From contig UQCD01000002.1 of assembly GCA_900539455.1 (NCBI GenBank), forward strand, positions 182,439 to 246,438: a stretch of 64,000 bases of DNA, given 5' to 3'. This document shows, piece after piece, positions 26,072 to 35,398 of the stretch (position 1 is the first letter of the stretch; each line of letters opens with the position of its first letter). This stretch comes from an uncultured Eubacteriales bacterium. Lineage in GTDB: Bacteria > Bacillota > Clostridia > Lachnospirales > Lachnospiraceae. The position numbers and the translations under genes were made by a program. The notes under the pieces were generated by a model, which did no database searches, was not told the DNA's origin, and worked only from the letters and a program-made list of their open reading frames with translations.

Positions 26072-28447
26072 TTAAAATTCTTCATAGAAACGGCGTGTAT
26101 TTTCAATTTCCTCAGTAATAGTTGCACCTGCCCGCTTTAGTGCAGCTATCTGATTATTGATTTCCTTGATTTTTTTAAGCTTGTTTCGCTGGTATTTCAT
26201 CATAGCCTCCTCAAATATAGGCTGGGAAGAAATCTTAGAGCGAATATCCTTATTGTAAGGACAATAGGTAGCAAGAATCCTTCTGGCTACTTTGTTTAGT
26301 CTTATAGCACCTGCCGCTTCATAGCGGATATATATAATGTAATCATAAACAAATATTTCACGCATATTGTTTCTGCATCTTGTAATCTGGTTTTTAAGAG
26401 CTTCCTTTTTTTCGGCTGAAAGCTCCTTATTTTTTCTATAGAACTGAATGTAATCACAATATTCACTTGTAAGGGAAGGTACCTGAATGTTGTTCCAAGA
26501 GCCGCCATATAGAGTTTTACACAATTCAAATCTAAAACGGCCAAAAAGTGTAACCATTACATCTTCCAGTTTTCCTGAAAACAGAGCCGGCAGAAGAAAA
26601 CGGCCTGCACTGTTTACACGCTTTCCAGAGGTTTCCTGCCACATAATACCGTTTGTACCAACTGTAGGGAATAATATAAAAACAGGGAAAACCTCCTTTT
26701 GGATATTAGCCTTTTGTATTTTGTTTTCTACATCTGAATATAATATTTCTCGGTAGAAGATAGAGTAATCAATGGAATTAAGTGCATTTACGGTGTTGTT
26801 TACAGCCTCTGCTGTTAATACCATATTTTTAATATCCTTATCAAAGGCGTGCATATGTAACATAGGGAAGCAGGAAAGTACATTTCCGTTTACCAGTCTT
26901 AAATTATATTTTAAGAGATTTTGAATTTCAAAACGCACTTTAAGCTCGTTGTTGCTGAGAAGCTCTTTTTCCTTTGCAGAGGTAATAGCTTCAGTTTTTT
27001 TTCTTTCACGGATAGAGTCGGCGTAGTCCATATCAAACTCATTTTTTGAGGTAGGCTCAACACCATCATATACACGAAGCAGCCAATCCTTCATACGATA
27101 TACAGCACATGGCTTTGAAGGAGTAATATTTCCTATTGAAATAATTGCTTCAATTTGTGAATCGGTAAGTAATCCCTCGTCCATAAAACCAAAGTCCAAA
27201 AAAAGCTCTACAAGCTTTAAATCTGAACGGTCTGTGGCTTTTGCGTAATTTACAAAAACACCTTCATACAGCTTGAAAAAGGCTTCTGTAAACTCTTTAC
27301 GGAAGCGCCTTACAGTATCATCCTTTGAGGTATAGTCAGATAACTGTTTAAATTTGCCTACTAAGCCTTCGTAGTAATAATAGGCAGGCTCATCAAGTCC
27401 GGCAAAATTACAGAGAGTATGAAGTGTATTAGTTACATCTATTGGAGCTTCTGTGATATTATCAGTTGAATTTGTATCATCATCAGCTAATATATCAGAA
27501 TTGTCTTCTGCAACCGTATCGGATGAAGCCTCTTCTGTAGATAAATTACTTTCTTCACTATCAGTAAAATCGTCCATATTTTCTACCACAAGAAAGTAAA
27601 AGTTTACACGGTTGTAATCAATATCAATTAAGAGACCTGTGTTGCTGCGAATGTCCTCATCAATGTGAGTTATTACATTTTTCATATCAGTAAGCAGCTG
27701 TAGTAATTCACCTTTGTATTTTCCTGGTGCCTTGTCAGCCAGTCTTGCAACCAGTGAGAAAAGACAATGCTCACTTTTGCTGGCAAATAAGGATATAATA
27801 GTTTTAAGGTAATAAACCATATCATCATAGGCTGTGTACATATCGTTAATAATATCAGCCTGAATTTTTAAGAATTTTTCTCCATTGGCTTTAATAAAAG
27901 TATTTGCCCTTGGTCTGCTGTGGGATAGCTCCTGAAATACCATATAGTTTTTACAGAAGTTCTGTGCATCAAATTTAAAATTAGAAGCCTTGTGAGGCAT
28001 CATAAATTCCTCACAGGGTATTTGTGTATGCTCACAGCATACAAGGTATCTTTTGTGCATAGCAATAATAGAGGAATAAAAATCCTCTATATCACTATAT
28101 AAGGTCTGGTACATATCGTGAAGCTTTGTAATAAAAACACATAGCTCAAAGGATATGGACATATGTATAGCCGGATTTGTAGTAAGAAACTCATATAAGC
28201 CTAAAGGGGAATCTGCACTAATCGGCAAAACCCTGCTGCCAGCCTTTACAGTATAATCACCACTATAAAAGCCGTTGTATAAGTCCTTTAGACCGATAAA
28301 CTCACCAGCCTGTATTATTTCATCCTCGTTAGCCTCCTTTAATACACTGCCTTCTGCAACAAAGACAATAAACTCAACCTCATCACCTGCTTCAAAGATA
28401 AGAGTATCTTTATCAAAAATATTTGTTTTTCCTGTAATTAATCCCAT
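26072..28447 (-). CDS. Large protein with N-terminal cyclic-nucleotide-binding-like domain
   Basis: The 791-residue cytosolic protein has a cNMP-binding-type beta roll at ~1-110 (FDKDTLIFEAGDEVEFIVFV, then GSVLKEANEDEIIQAGEFIG). A mostly helical body follows, with an acidic low-complexity stretch (~285-330) and a basic coiled C-terminus (KYQRNKLKKIKEINNQIAAL). There is no helix-turn-helix or recognised catalytic domain. The start is ATG 28447, because GAGG lies six bases before it; ATG 28465 has no site. It is monocistronic and convergent with the Dlt-like operon. I do not recognise the body. Confidence 0.75.
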   Translation of the reverse strand: MGLITGKTNIFDKDTLIFEAGDEVEFIVFVAEGSVLKEANEDEIIQAGEFIGLKDLYNGFYSGDYTVKAGSRVLPISADSPLGLYEFLTTNPAIHMSISFELCVFITKLHDMYQTLYSDIEDFYSSIIAMHKRYLVCCEHTQIPCEEFMMPHKASNFKFDAQNFCKNYMVFQELSHSRPRANTFIKANGEKFLKIQADIINDMYTAYDDMVYYLKTIISLFASKSEHCLFSLVARLADKAPGKYKGELLQLLTDMKNVITHIDEDIRSNTGLLIDIDYNRVNFYFLVVENMDDFTDSEESNLSTEEASSDTVAEDNSDILADDDTNSTDNITEAPIDVTNTLHTLCNFAGLDEPAYYYYEGLVGKFKQLSDYTSKDDTVRRFRKEFTEAFFKLYEGVFVNYAKATDRSDLKLVELFLDFGFMDEGLLTDSQIEAIISIGNITPSKPCAVYRMKDWLLRVYDGVEPTSKNEFDMDYADSIRERKKTEAITSAKEKELLSNNELKVRFEIQNLLKYNLRLVNGNVLSCFPMLHMHAFDKDIKNMVLTAEAVNNTVNALNSIDYSIFYREILYSDVENKIQKANIQKEVFPVFILFPTVGTNGIMWQETSGKRVNSAGRFLLPALFSGKLEDVMVTLFGRFRFELCKTLYGGSWNNIQVPSLTSEYCDYIQFYRKNKELSAEKKEALKNQITRCRNNMREIFVYDYIIYIRYEAAGAIRLNKVARRILATYCPYNKDIRSKISSQPIFEEAMMKYQRNKLKKIKEINNQIAALKRAGATITEEIENTRRFYEEF

Positions 28448-28519
28448 AGTATACCTCAAGTTCATATTAATAATACTATTTTACTCTAAAACTAAGTGAA
28501 TTACAAGACAACATTTTTG

Positions 28520-28548
28520 TTGACAATAGGTTGATAAAAATGTAATAT
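28520..28548 (+). promoter_or_regulatory. Promoter of the aspS-gatCAB operon
   Basis: TTGACA (28520-28525), 17 bp and TAATAT (28543-28548) form a strong sigma-A promoter. It is followed by a ~370-nt leader containing the T-box. Confidence 0.8.
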
Positions 28549-28639
28549 ATTGTATTAGGTGTACTGTTTTTACAGATACTATATATAAAATAGGATTTAA
28601 TCTTAAAGCCTTCTGTGATTAAAAATCAGGTGCTTTATA

Positions 28640-28922
28640 TTAGACTAGAATATTCAAATGCTATGAAGGAAACTCATACTATGGATAGTCGCCACAGGGA
28701 GTCAGAGCCGTGACTGGAAGCTTTGATGCTGACTTATATTATGGGAACGCTCTGGAGCAGACATATTGAAATATATTTGTATATGTAGATATGTTCGTGT
28801 CACGCGTTAAGTGAAAGAGTGCAGAAGCCAAGAGGCAGAATATGACTTCTGAATGCGGGTGGTACCGCGGATTACAAGGTTAATTCGTCCCGGGATACTT
28901 ATAGTATCTCGGGGCTTTTTAT
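28640..28922 (+). promoter_or_regulatory. T-box riboswitch controlling aspS-gatCAB
   Basis: The T-box sequence GAATGCGGGTGGTACCGCGG at 28851-28870 is nearly canonical, and the terminator follows at 28889. A stem-I region lies upstream (28675-28760), with AGTCA/TGACT pairing near 28700-28715. The best specifier candidate is GGGAACGC at 28743-28750, which contains both GAA (28745-28747) and AAC (28746-28748). T-boxes read uncharged tRNA and allow transcription when charging is low. The assignment of the specifier is inferred from position and from the downstream genes. Confidence 0.9.
28889..28922 (+). terminator. T-box terminator hairpin
   Basis: CCCGGGATAC and GTATCTCGGGG pair around a short loop and are followed by CTTTTTATTT. 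The 5' side (TTCGTCCC) can instead pair with the T-box bulge region as the antiterminator. Confidence 0.9.
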
Positions 28923-29055
28923 TTATATCAGGGATTACCCTGTAATCTCTATATGATTTATGATAAAGCCTGTTATATTTGAGAATACTCATAAAAAATA
29001 GACACCAGTAAATATTAATTTAAAAATAAAGAATATAAAAAGGAAGGAAATGAAG

Positions 29056-30807
29056 ATGACAAAGTCAAACATTTACAGAGATGTGACACTTAACAATGTA
29101 TTAGAAAGTGATATTGGAAAGAATATCAGAATTGCAGGTTGGGTAGAAAATATTCGTGACCACGGTGGTGTTTCGTTTATTGATTTAAGAGATATGTACG
29201 GTGTTGTACAGGTTGTATTAAGAGATACAAGTCTTTTAGATGGCATTGTCAAGGAGGATTGTATAGCTATAGAGGGTTTAGTGGAAAAAAGAGATGAGGA
29301 AACCTACAATCCCAAAATTCCTTCTGGTACAATCGAAGTAGAAGCAAATAAAATTACTATACTTGGTAAGGTATATACACAGCTTCCATTTGAAATTCAG
29401 ACCTCAAAGGAAATCAGAGAGGATTTAAGACTTAAATATAGATATTTAGACCTTAGAAATCAAAAGGTTAAGGACAATATGATTTTCCGTTCTAATGTTA
29501 TCAGCTTCCTTAGAGAAAAAATGACACAGATGGGCTTTATGGAAATCCAGACACCTATTCTTTGTGCATCATCTCCAGAAGGAGCAAGAGATTATATTGT
29601 TCCATCAAGAAGATATAAAGGAAAGTTCTATGCGTTGCCACAGGCTCCACAGCAGTATAAGCAGCTTCTTATGGTATCTGGCTTTGATAAGTATTTCCAG
29701 ATTGCACCTTGCTTTAGAGATGAGGACGCAAGAGCTGACCGTTCTCCGGGAGAATTTTATCAGTTAGACTTTGAAATGAGCTTTGCTACACAGGAGGATG
29801 TGTTTGCTGTTGGTGAAGAAGTGCTTACAGCTGCCTTTGAAAAGTTTGCACCAGCAGGCTTTGAAGTTACAAAAGCACCTTATCCAATCATTAGCTACAA
29901 GCAGGCTATGTTAGAGTTTGGTACAGATAAGCCAGACCTTAGAAACCCTCTTAGAATTATAGATGTAACAGAATTTTTCCAGAAATGTACCTTTAAGCCA
30001 TTCCACGGAAAGACTGTCAGAGCTATTAAGGTTCATGCAGATATGTCAAAGGGCTTCCACGAAAAGCTTCTCAAGTTTGCAACCTCTATAGGTATGGGTG
30101 GACTTGGATATTTAGAGGTTAATGAGGATATGTCTTACAAGGGACCTATTGATAAGTTCATTCCAGAGGATATGAAGAGTGAGCTTATTGAACTTGCAGG
30201 TCTTGTAGCAAGCGATACAATCTTCTTTATTGCAGATAAGGAAGAAAAAGCATGCTTATACGCAGGCCAGATTAGAACAGAGCTTGGTGAAAAGCTTGAT
30301 TTAATTGAAAAGAACGCATACAGATTTTGCTATATAAATGACTTCCCAATGTTTGAATACAATGAGGAAGAAAAGAAGATTGGCTTTACACATAATCCAT
30401 TCTCAATGCCACAGGGAGGCTTAGAGGCACTTAATACAAAGGACCCACTTGATATTTTGGCATACCAGTATGATATTGTATGTAATGGTGTTGAATTATC
30501 CTCAGGTGCAGTTAGAAATCACGATATGCAGATTATGGTTAAGGCATTTGAAATCGCAGGATATGACGAAGAAGTATTAAAGAACAAATTCGGAGCATTA
30601 TACAATGCCTTCCAGTTTGGCGCTCCACCACACGCAGGTATGGCACCAGGCGTTGACCGTATGATTATGCTTCTTAGAAACGAAGAAAACATTAGAGAGA
30701 TAATACCATTCCCAATGAGTGGTACAGCACAGGATTTAATGTGTGGTGCACCAAACGAGGTAACAGAGCAGCAGCTGCGTGAGGTACACATTAAAGTGCG
30801 TCAGTAA
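29056..30807 (+). CDS. aspS: Aspartyl-tRNA synthetase (probably non-discriminating)
   Basis: The 583-residue class II synthetase has the N-terminal OB-fold anticodon domain (GWVENIRDHGGVSFIDLRD), motif 2 (APCFRDEDARADRSPGEFYQ), a bacterial GAD-type insertion (~285-415) and motif 3 (PGVDRMIMLL). ATG 29056 is preferred because AGGAAGG lies 8 nt upstream; ATG 29050 is too close. It is the first gene behind the T-box and is followed by gatCAB. This suggests it also makes Asp-tRNA(Asn) for amidation, which is inferred from context. Confidence 0.95.
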   Translation: MTKSNIYRDVTLNNVLESDIGKNIRIAGWVENIRDHGGVSFIDLRDMYGVVQVVLRDTSLLDGIVKEDCIAIEGLVEKRDEETYNPKIPSGTIEVEANKITILGKVYTQLPFEIQTSKEIREDLRLKYRYLDLRNQKVKDNMIFRSNVISFLREKMTQMGFMEIQTPILCASSPEGARDYIVPSRRYKGKFYALPQAPQQYKQLLMVSGFDKYFQIAPCFRDEDARADRSPGEFYQLDFEMSFATQEDVFAVGEEVLTAAFEKFAPAGFEVTKAPYPIISYKQAMLEFGTDKPDLRNPLRIIDVTEFFQKCTFKPFHGKTVRAIKVHADMSKGFHEKLLKFATSIGMGGLGYLEVNEDMSYKGPIDKFIPEDMKSELIELAGLVASDTIFFIADKEEKACLYAGQIRTELGEKLDLIEKNAYRFCYINDFPMFEYNEEEKKIGFTHNPFSMPQGGLEALNTKDPLDILAYQYDIVCNGVELSSGAVRNHDMQIMVKAFEIAGYDEEVLKNKFGALYNAFQFGAPPHAGMAPGVDRMIMLLRNEENIREIIPFPMSGTAQDLMCGAPNEVTEQQLREVHIKVRQ

Positions 30808-30830
30808 TTTAATTTGAAAGGAGTAACCTT

Positions 30831-31124
30831 ATGGCAAATGTTATTTCAGATGAAACAATAGATTATGTTGGAATTCTTGCTAAGCTTGAGCTTAATGCTG
30901 AAGAAAAAGAGCAGGCAAAAAAAGATATGGAAAGTATGCTGGATTATATTGATAAGCTTAATGAGCTTGATACAACCGGCGTAGAGCCAATGAGCCATGT
31001 ATTTCCAGTTAATAATGTGTTCCGTGAGGATGTAGTAACTAATGGAGATGATAGAGAAAACATTCTAAAGAATGCTCCAGATGAAAAGAATGGAATGTTT
31101 AATGTTCCAAAGACATTTGATTAA
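30831..31124 (+). CDS. gatC: Asp/Glu-tRNA amidotransferase subunit C
   Basis: The 97-residue GatC wraps around GatA and stabilises GatCAB. The motifs are typical: YVGILAKLELNAEEKEQ, LDYIDKLNELDTTGVEPMSH and VFPVNNVFREDVV. The ribosome binding site is AAAGGAG, and it lies 23 bp after aspS. Length and composition are normal. Confidence 0.95.
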   Translation: MANVISDETIDYVGILAKLELNAEEKEQAKKDMESMLDYIDKLNELDTTGVEPMSHVFPVNNVFREDVVTNGDDRENILKNAPDEKNGMFNVPKTFD

Positions 31125-31135
31125 GGAGGCAATTC

Positions 31136-32581
31136 ATGGGCATTTTAGATTATACAGCAGTACAGCTTGCCAATAAAATTAAAGCACATGAGGTATCAGC
31201 TATTGATGCCACAAAGGCTGTTCTTGAGCAGATTGATAAAACTGAAAATGAATATAATTGTTATGTAACTATTGATAAAGAAGGTGCATTAAAGCAGGCA
31301 GAGGAAATTCAAAAGAAAATTGATGCAGGCGAGCTTCAGGAGTCACCTTTAGCAGGTGTTCCGGTAGCTGTTAAGGATAATATGTGTACAGAAGGAATGC
31401 TTACTACCTGTTCATCAAAAATATTAGGAAATTTTATACCTACATTTTCAGCCGAGGCAGTTATTAATTTGCAAAAGGCTGGTGCCATTATCATAGGTAA
31501 AACAAATATGGACGAATTTGCAATGGGTTCTACTACTGAAACATCTGCATTTGGCCCAACAAAAAACCCAGTAAATCCGGAGCATGTACCAGGTGGTTCT
31601 TCAGGTGGCTCTGCTGCAGCAGTTGCAGCTAATGAATGCTTTTATGCACTTGGTTCAGATACAGGTGGATCTATTAGACAGCCAGCAGGCTACTGTGGAG
31701 TTGTAGGTATGAAGCCAACCTATTCAACAGTTTCCCGTTATGGACTTATCGCCTATGGTTCTTCTCTTGACCAGATAGGACCTTTATGTAAGGATGTTAC
31801 AGACTGTGCTACTATACTTGAGGTAATAGCATCACATGACCCAAAGGATTCTACATCAGTAGATAGAAAGGATACAGATTTTACTACAGCATTAGTAGAA
31901 GATGTAAAGGGAATGAAGATAGGTATTCCAAGAGATTATTTAGGCGAAGGTCTTGATGAAGAGGTTAAGACAGCTATTCTTAAAGCAGCAAAGGTGCTTG
32001 AGGAAAAGGGTGCGATAGTTGAAGAATTTGATTTAGGATTAGTTGAGTACGCAATTCCGGCTTATTATACAATAGCTGCCGCAGAGGCAAGTTCAAATCT
32101 TGAAAGATTTGACGGTATAAAATATGGCTATAGAACAAAAGAGTTTACAGATTTACACAATATGTATAAGAAAACCCGTTCAGAGGGCTTTGGACCAGAG
32201 GTAAAGCGAAGAATTATGTTAGGCTCCTTTGTACTTAGCTCAGGCTATTATGATGCTTATTATTTAAAAGCCTTAAGAGTAAAGGCACTTATCAAGAAGG
32301 CATTTGATGAAGCCTTTGCTAAATATGATGTTATCTTAGGACCTGTAGCACCAACTACAGCACCAAAGCTTGGCGAAAGCTTATCTGACCCAATTAAGAT
32401 GTATCTTGGAGATATTTATACAATATCTATAAACTTAGCAGGGCTTCCAGGTATTTGTGTTCCATGTGGTAAGGACGCTAAGGGACTTCCTATTGGTTTA
32501 CAGTTAATTGGCGATTGCTATAAAGAGAAAAATATAATAAAGGCTGCATATACTTACGAGCAGGCAAGGAAGGAGGACTAA
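31136..32581 (+). CDS. gatA: Asp/Glu-tRNA amidotransferase subunit A
   Basis: The 481-residue GatA hydrolyses glutamine to supply ammonia. The amidase-signature triad is present: Lys in VAVKDNMCTEG, the glycine-serine loop GGSSGGSAAAVAA and the nucleophile Ser in GSDTGGSIRQPAGYCG. It begins 11 bp after gatC behind AAGGAGG, and the stop is 1 bp before gatB. Confidence 0.96.
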   Translation: MGILDYTAVQLANKIKAHEVSAIDATKAVLEQIDKTENEYNCYVTIDKEGALKQAEEIQKKIDAGELQESPLAGVPVAVKDNMCTEGMLTTCSSKILGNFIPTFSAEAVINLQKAGAIIIGKTNMDEFAMGSTTETSAFGPTKNPVNPEHVPGGSSGGSAAAVAANECFYALGSDTGGSIRQPAGYCGVVGMKPTYSTVSRYGLIAYGSSLDQIGPLCKDVTDCATILEVIASHDPKDSTSVDRKDTDFTTALVEDVKGMKIGIPRDYLGEGLDEEVKTAILKAAKVLEEKGAIVEEFDLGLVEYAIPAYYTIAAAEASSNLERFDGIKYGYRTKEFTDLHNMYKKTRSEGFGPEVKRRIMLGSFVLSSGYYDAYYLKALRVKALIKKAFDEAFAKYDVILGPVAPTTAPKLGESLSDPIKMYLGDIYTISINLAGLPGICVPCGKDAKGLPIGLQLIGDCYKEKNIIKAAYTYEQARKED

Positions 32582-32582
32582 T

Positions 32583-34019
32583 ATGAGTAAAGCATATGAA
32601 ACAGTTATTGGTTTGGAAGTTCATGTAGAGCTTGCAACAAAGACAAAGATTTTCTGTGGTTGTTCCACAGCCTTTGGTGCTGCACCTAATGCACATACTT
32701 GTCCTGTATGTACTGGTATGCCGGGAAGTCTTCCTGTATTAAACAAGCAGGTAGTAGAATATGCAGCGGCAGTAGGCTTGGCTACAAATTGTAAAATAAC
32801 ACAGTATAACAAATTTGATAGAAAGAATTACTTCTACCCTGATAATCCACAAAATTACCAGATTTCACAGTTATATCTTCCAATCTGCCGTGACGGTAAG
32901 GTAGAAATTGAAACTGAAAAGGGTAAGAAATTCATAGGAATACATGAAATTCATATGGAGGAGGACGCTGGAAAGCTTATCCACGATGAATGGGAGGATT
33001 GCTCCTTAGTTGACTACAACCGTTCAGGTGTACCTCTTATTGAAATCGTATCTGAGCCGGATATGCGTTCAGCAGAGGAAGTAATAGCTTATCTTGAAAA
33101 GCTTAGACTTATAATCCAGTATCTCGGTGCTTCTGACTGTAAATTAAATGAAGGCTCTATGAGAGCAGATGTTAATTTATCTGTTAGAGAGGTAGGTGCT
33201 GAAAAATTCGGTACTCGTACTGAAATGAAAAATCTTAATTCTTTTAAGGCAATTCAAAGAGCCATTGAGGACGAAAGAGAAAGACAGATTGACCTTATTG
33301 AAGAAGGCAAGAGTGTTGTTCAGGAAACAAGAAGATGGGACGATACTAAGGGCTATTCTTATGCAATGAGATCAAAGGAAGATGCACAGGATTACAGATA
33401 TTTCCCAGACCCAGACCTTACACCAGTTGTAATCAGTGATGAATGGATTGCAGAAATAAAAAGCAGACAGCCTGAATTTAGAGATGAAAAGAAGGCAAGA
33501 TATATTAGTGAGTTTGGACTTCCGGAATATGATGCTGATATTATTACCTTACACAAGAAAATGGCTGATATTTTTGAAAAAACAACAGCTATCTGTAAGC
33601 TTCCAAAGAAGGTAAGCAATTACCTTATGGGTGAAACAATGAAGCTATTAAAGGCTGCAAACAAAGAGCCAGAGGATATTGATTTCTCACCAGAAAACTT
33701 TGCAAAGCTTATAGTGCTTGCTGAAAATGGAACAATTAATGGCTCTGTTGCAAAGGATGTATTCAAGAAAATCTTTGAAGAGGACATTGACCCAGAAAAG
33801 TATGTTGAGGAAAACGGACTAAAAATGGACAATGACGAGGATGCACTTAAAGCAACAATAGAAGAAATTGTAGCAAAAAATCCACAGTCAGTAGAGGACT
33901 ACAGGAATGGTAAGGATAAGGCAATCGGCTTCCTTGTAGGTCAGACTATGAAGGCAACAGGCGGCAAGGCAAATCCAGGGGTAGTAAATAAGCTTTTAAA
34001 GGAAATTTTAGCAAGATAA
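32583..34019 (+). CDS. gatB: Asp/Glu-tRNA amidotransferase subunit B
   Basis: The 478-residue GatB binds the misacylated tRNA and carries out amidation. It starts YETVIGLEVHVELATKTKIF, has the zinc-site cysteines in CGCS and CPVC, KFDRKNYFYPDNPQNYQISQ, and a C-terminal YqeY-like domain ending KATGGKANPGVVNKLLKEIL. With GatA and GatC it makes Gln-tRNA(Gln) and/or Asn-tRNA(Asn). It is the last gene of the T-box operon. Confidence 0.96.
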   Translation: MSKAYETVIGLEVHVELATKTKIFCGCSTAFGAAPNAHTCPVCTGMPGSLPVLNKQVVEYAAAVGLATNCKITQYNKFDRKNYFYPDNPQNYQISQLYLPICRDGKVEIETEKGKKFIGIHEIHMEEDAGKLIHDEWEDCSLVDYNRSGVPLIEIVSEPDMRSAEEVIAYLEKLRLIIQYLGASDCKLNEGSMRADVNLSVREVGAEKFGTRTEMKNLNSFKAIQRAIEDERERQIDLIEEGKSVVQETRRWDDTKGYSYAMRSKEDAQDYRYFPDPDLTPVVISDEWIAEIKSRQPEFRDEKKARYISEFGLPEYDADIITLHKKMADIFEKTTAICKLPKKVSNYLMGETMKLLKAANKEPEDIDFSPENFAKLIVLAENGTINGSVAKDVFKKIFEEDIDPEKYVEENGLKMDNDEDALKATIEEIVAKNPQSVEDYRNGKDKAIGFLVGQTMKATGGKANPGVVNKLLKEILAR

Positions 34020-34041
34020 AGATTTTTGAATATTAAATTAT

Positions 34042-34096
34042 CAAGGCTGACAGCTTTTTGAATATTTTCATACAAGCTGTCAGCCTTGTTTGGTTT
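34042..34096 (+). terminator. Terminator after gatB
   Basis: CAAGGCTGACAGCTT pairs perfectly with AAGCTGTCAGCCTTG across a ~17-nt loop and is followed by TTTGGTTT. Confidence 0.85.
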
Positions 34097-34153
34097 ATAT
34101 GAAAGAAAAATTGATGAGTACTATAGATATGATATTCATAAAAGTAATTCTAT

Positions 34154-34193
34154 AATTCTATAATAAAAGTGTTAATTCTATAATAAAAGTGTT
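34154..34193 (+). repeat. Two perfect 20-bp tandem units carrying TATAAT
   Basis: AATTCTATAATAAAAGTGTT occurs twice in direct succession. Each unit contains TATAAT (34159-34164 and 34179-34184), and a third TATAAT lies just upstream at 34151-34156. It sits 100-140 bp before the lipoprotein gene. No good -35 element was found at 17 bp from any of them. Confidence 0.75.
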
Positions 34194-34292
34194 AATTACT
34201 TACAAATTTGTTGCAATAATGTAGACTGAATTTAGTTATATATTCAGTAAATAAAATTCTAGTAGATTATCCATTGGGTAGGAGGTAGTTTT

Positions 34293-34976
34293 ATGAAAAA
34301 ATTTTTTCTATTATGTTTAGCAATGTTAATGGTTGTTTTAGCAGGATGTGAAAATTCACAACAGAAACCAATTGGTTATGAGAATGGTAATGTCCAAAAT
34401 ATGTATGTATACTACAATGACACATTATACATATACACAGGCCATAACAACAATATATCTGAAAGTGAAATTACAAATATATACAAAAATTATGTAAAGG
34501 TTGGAAGCATAGAAAAAAGAAGCGACAAGGAAATGCCAAGTGAGGAGCTTGAGGCAGCAAATATTGAAAAAGGCACAGCAGTTTATGCTAATAAGGAAGA
34601 TAATTCAAAAATACTTGTTTACACTACAGAGGTACTCGAACTTGAAAAGGTAGAGGAAAATAAAACAAATAGAAGTAAAATATTTGAAGAAACATTTTTT
34701 GAAAATGTTGTTAGTGTAAGTATGTTATATAGAGATAAGATTTTAACTGACCAAGAGGAGATTAATCAAATATTAAAAATATTAGAAAGTGTTGAAAACA
34801 AAAAGTCAGAAGAAAAAATAGAAGATGTTTATGGTTCGTTGGGTTTAGAATTTACATATGAAAATGGAGATAAAAAAAGAGTTGCATTTACAGGAAATTT
34901 GATTAATTATAATGGTGTAACCTATGTATTTAATGAGGAGAGCTATAATACAATTAATAATTTATTTTCAGAATAA
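34293..34976 (+). CDS. Putative lipoprotein of unknown function
   Basis: The 227-residue product has a lipoprotein signal peptide with lipobox VLAGC (Cys19), so it is expected to be anchored on the outer face of the membrane. The mature part is hydrophilic and Glu/Lys-rich with a beta-rich C-terminus (FTYENGDKKRVAFTGNLINY). No domain was recognised. It is monocistronic: the promoter region has a duplicated 20-bp unit, and the long inverted-repeat element follows its stop. The ribosome binding site is AGGAGGTAG. Confidence 0.75.
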   Translation: MKKFFLLCLAMLMVVLAGCENSQQKPIGYENGNVQNMYVYYNDTLYIYTGHNNNISESEITNIYKNYVKVGSIEKRSDKEMPSEELEAANIEKGTAVYANKEDNSKILVYTTEVLELEKVEENKTNRSKIFEETFFENVVSVSMLYRDKILTDQEEINQILKILESVENKKSEEKIEDVYGSLGLEFTYENGDKKRVAFTGNLINYNGVTYVFNEESYNTINNLFSE

Positions 34977-34999
34977 GGTGTATAAAAATATAAGGATTA

Positions 35000-35335
35000 G
35001 AGTAGATAGTTGACTATTATTTATGGCTTGCTAGAAAACTAAAATAGGAAGGCAAGACCGTTTGTTTATTAAGCATAGAGGACTTTCGTGTTTTTCTTAG
35101 GGGATGCCATAAAGATAAAGTAATAATGCAAAGCAATGTCTGAGCATTGTAACTTACAGCATTTTAGTAACTTACATTGCGAGTTTTGCTTTGCATTATT
35201 TAATATCAAATATCTTTATGGCGTCCCCTTAGAAAAACTAGAAAGTATGAACCAGTTTAATAAACAAACGGTCTTGCCTTTCTATTGCAGGGTTACTCAT
35301 TCCAACAAATAGTAGTCTATTTTTGTAGTTTTATC
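35000..35335 (+). repeat. Full-length long inverted-repeat element (copy A)
   Basis: Two ~125-nt arms are near-complements. Left GGAAGGCAAGACCGTTTGTT matches the reverse complement of right AACAAACGGTCTTGCCTTTC, and left AGGGGATGCCATAAAGATA matches right TATCTTTATGGCGTCCCCT. The arms enclose a core with GCAATGTCTGAGCAT (35133-35147), AGCATTT (35158-35164) and GCGAGTTTTGCTT (35179-35191). It encodes no protein and fills the 422-bp gap between two convergent genes. RNA made from it would fold into one very long hairpin. Confidence 0.85.
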
Positions 35336-35398
35336 CCCAAACAAACAAGAAGCTTAAGATTATTATTTGCCTAGCTATTTTTAAAACATCTCAATTTT

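Noticed and set aside
35133..35191. Kink-turn in the core of the inverted-repeat element
   Set aside because: UGA and GA facing each other are suggestive, but the bulge length and flanking pairs do not match a standard kink-turn.
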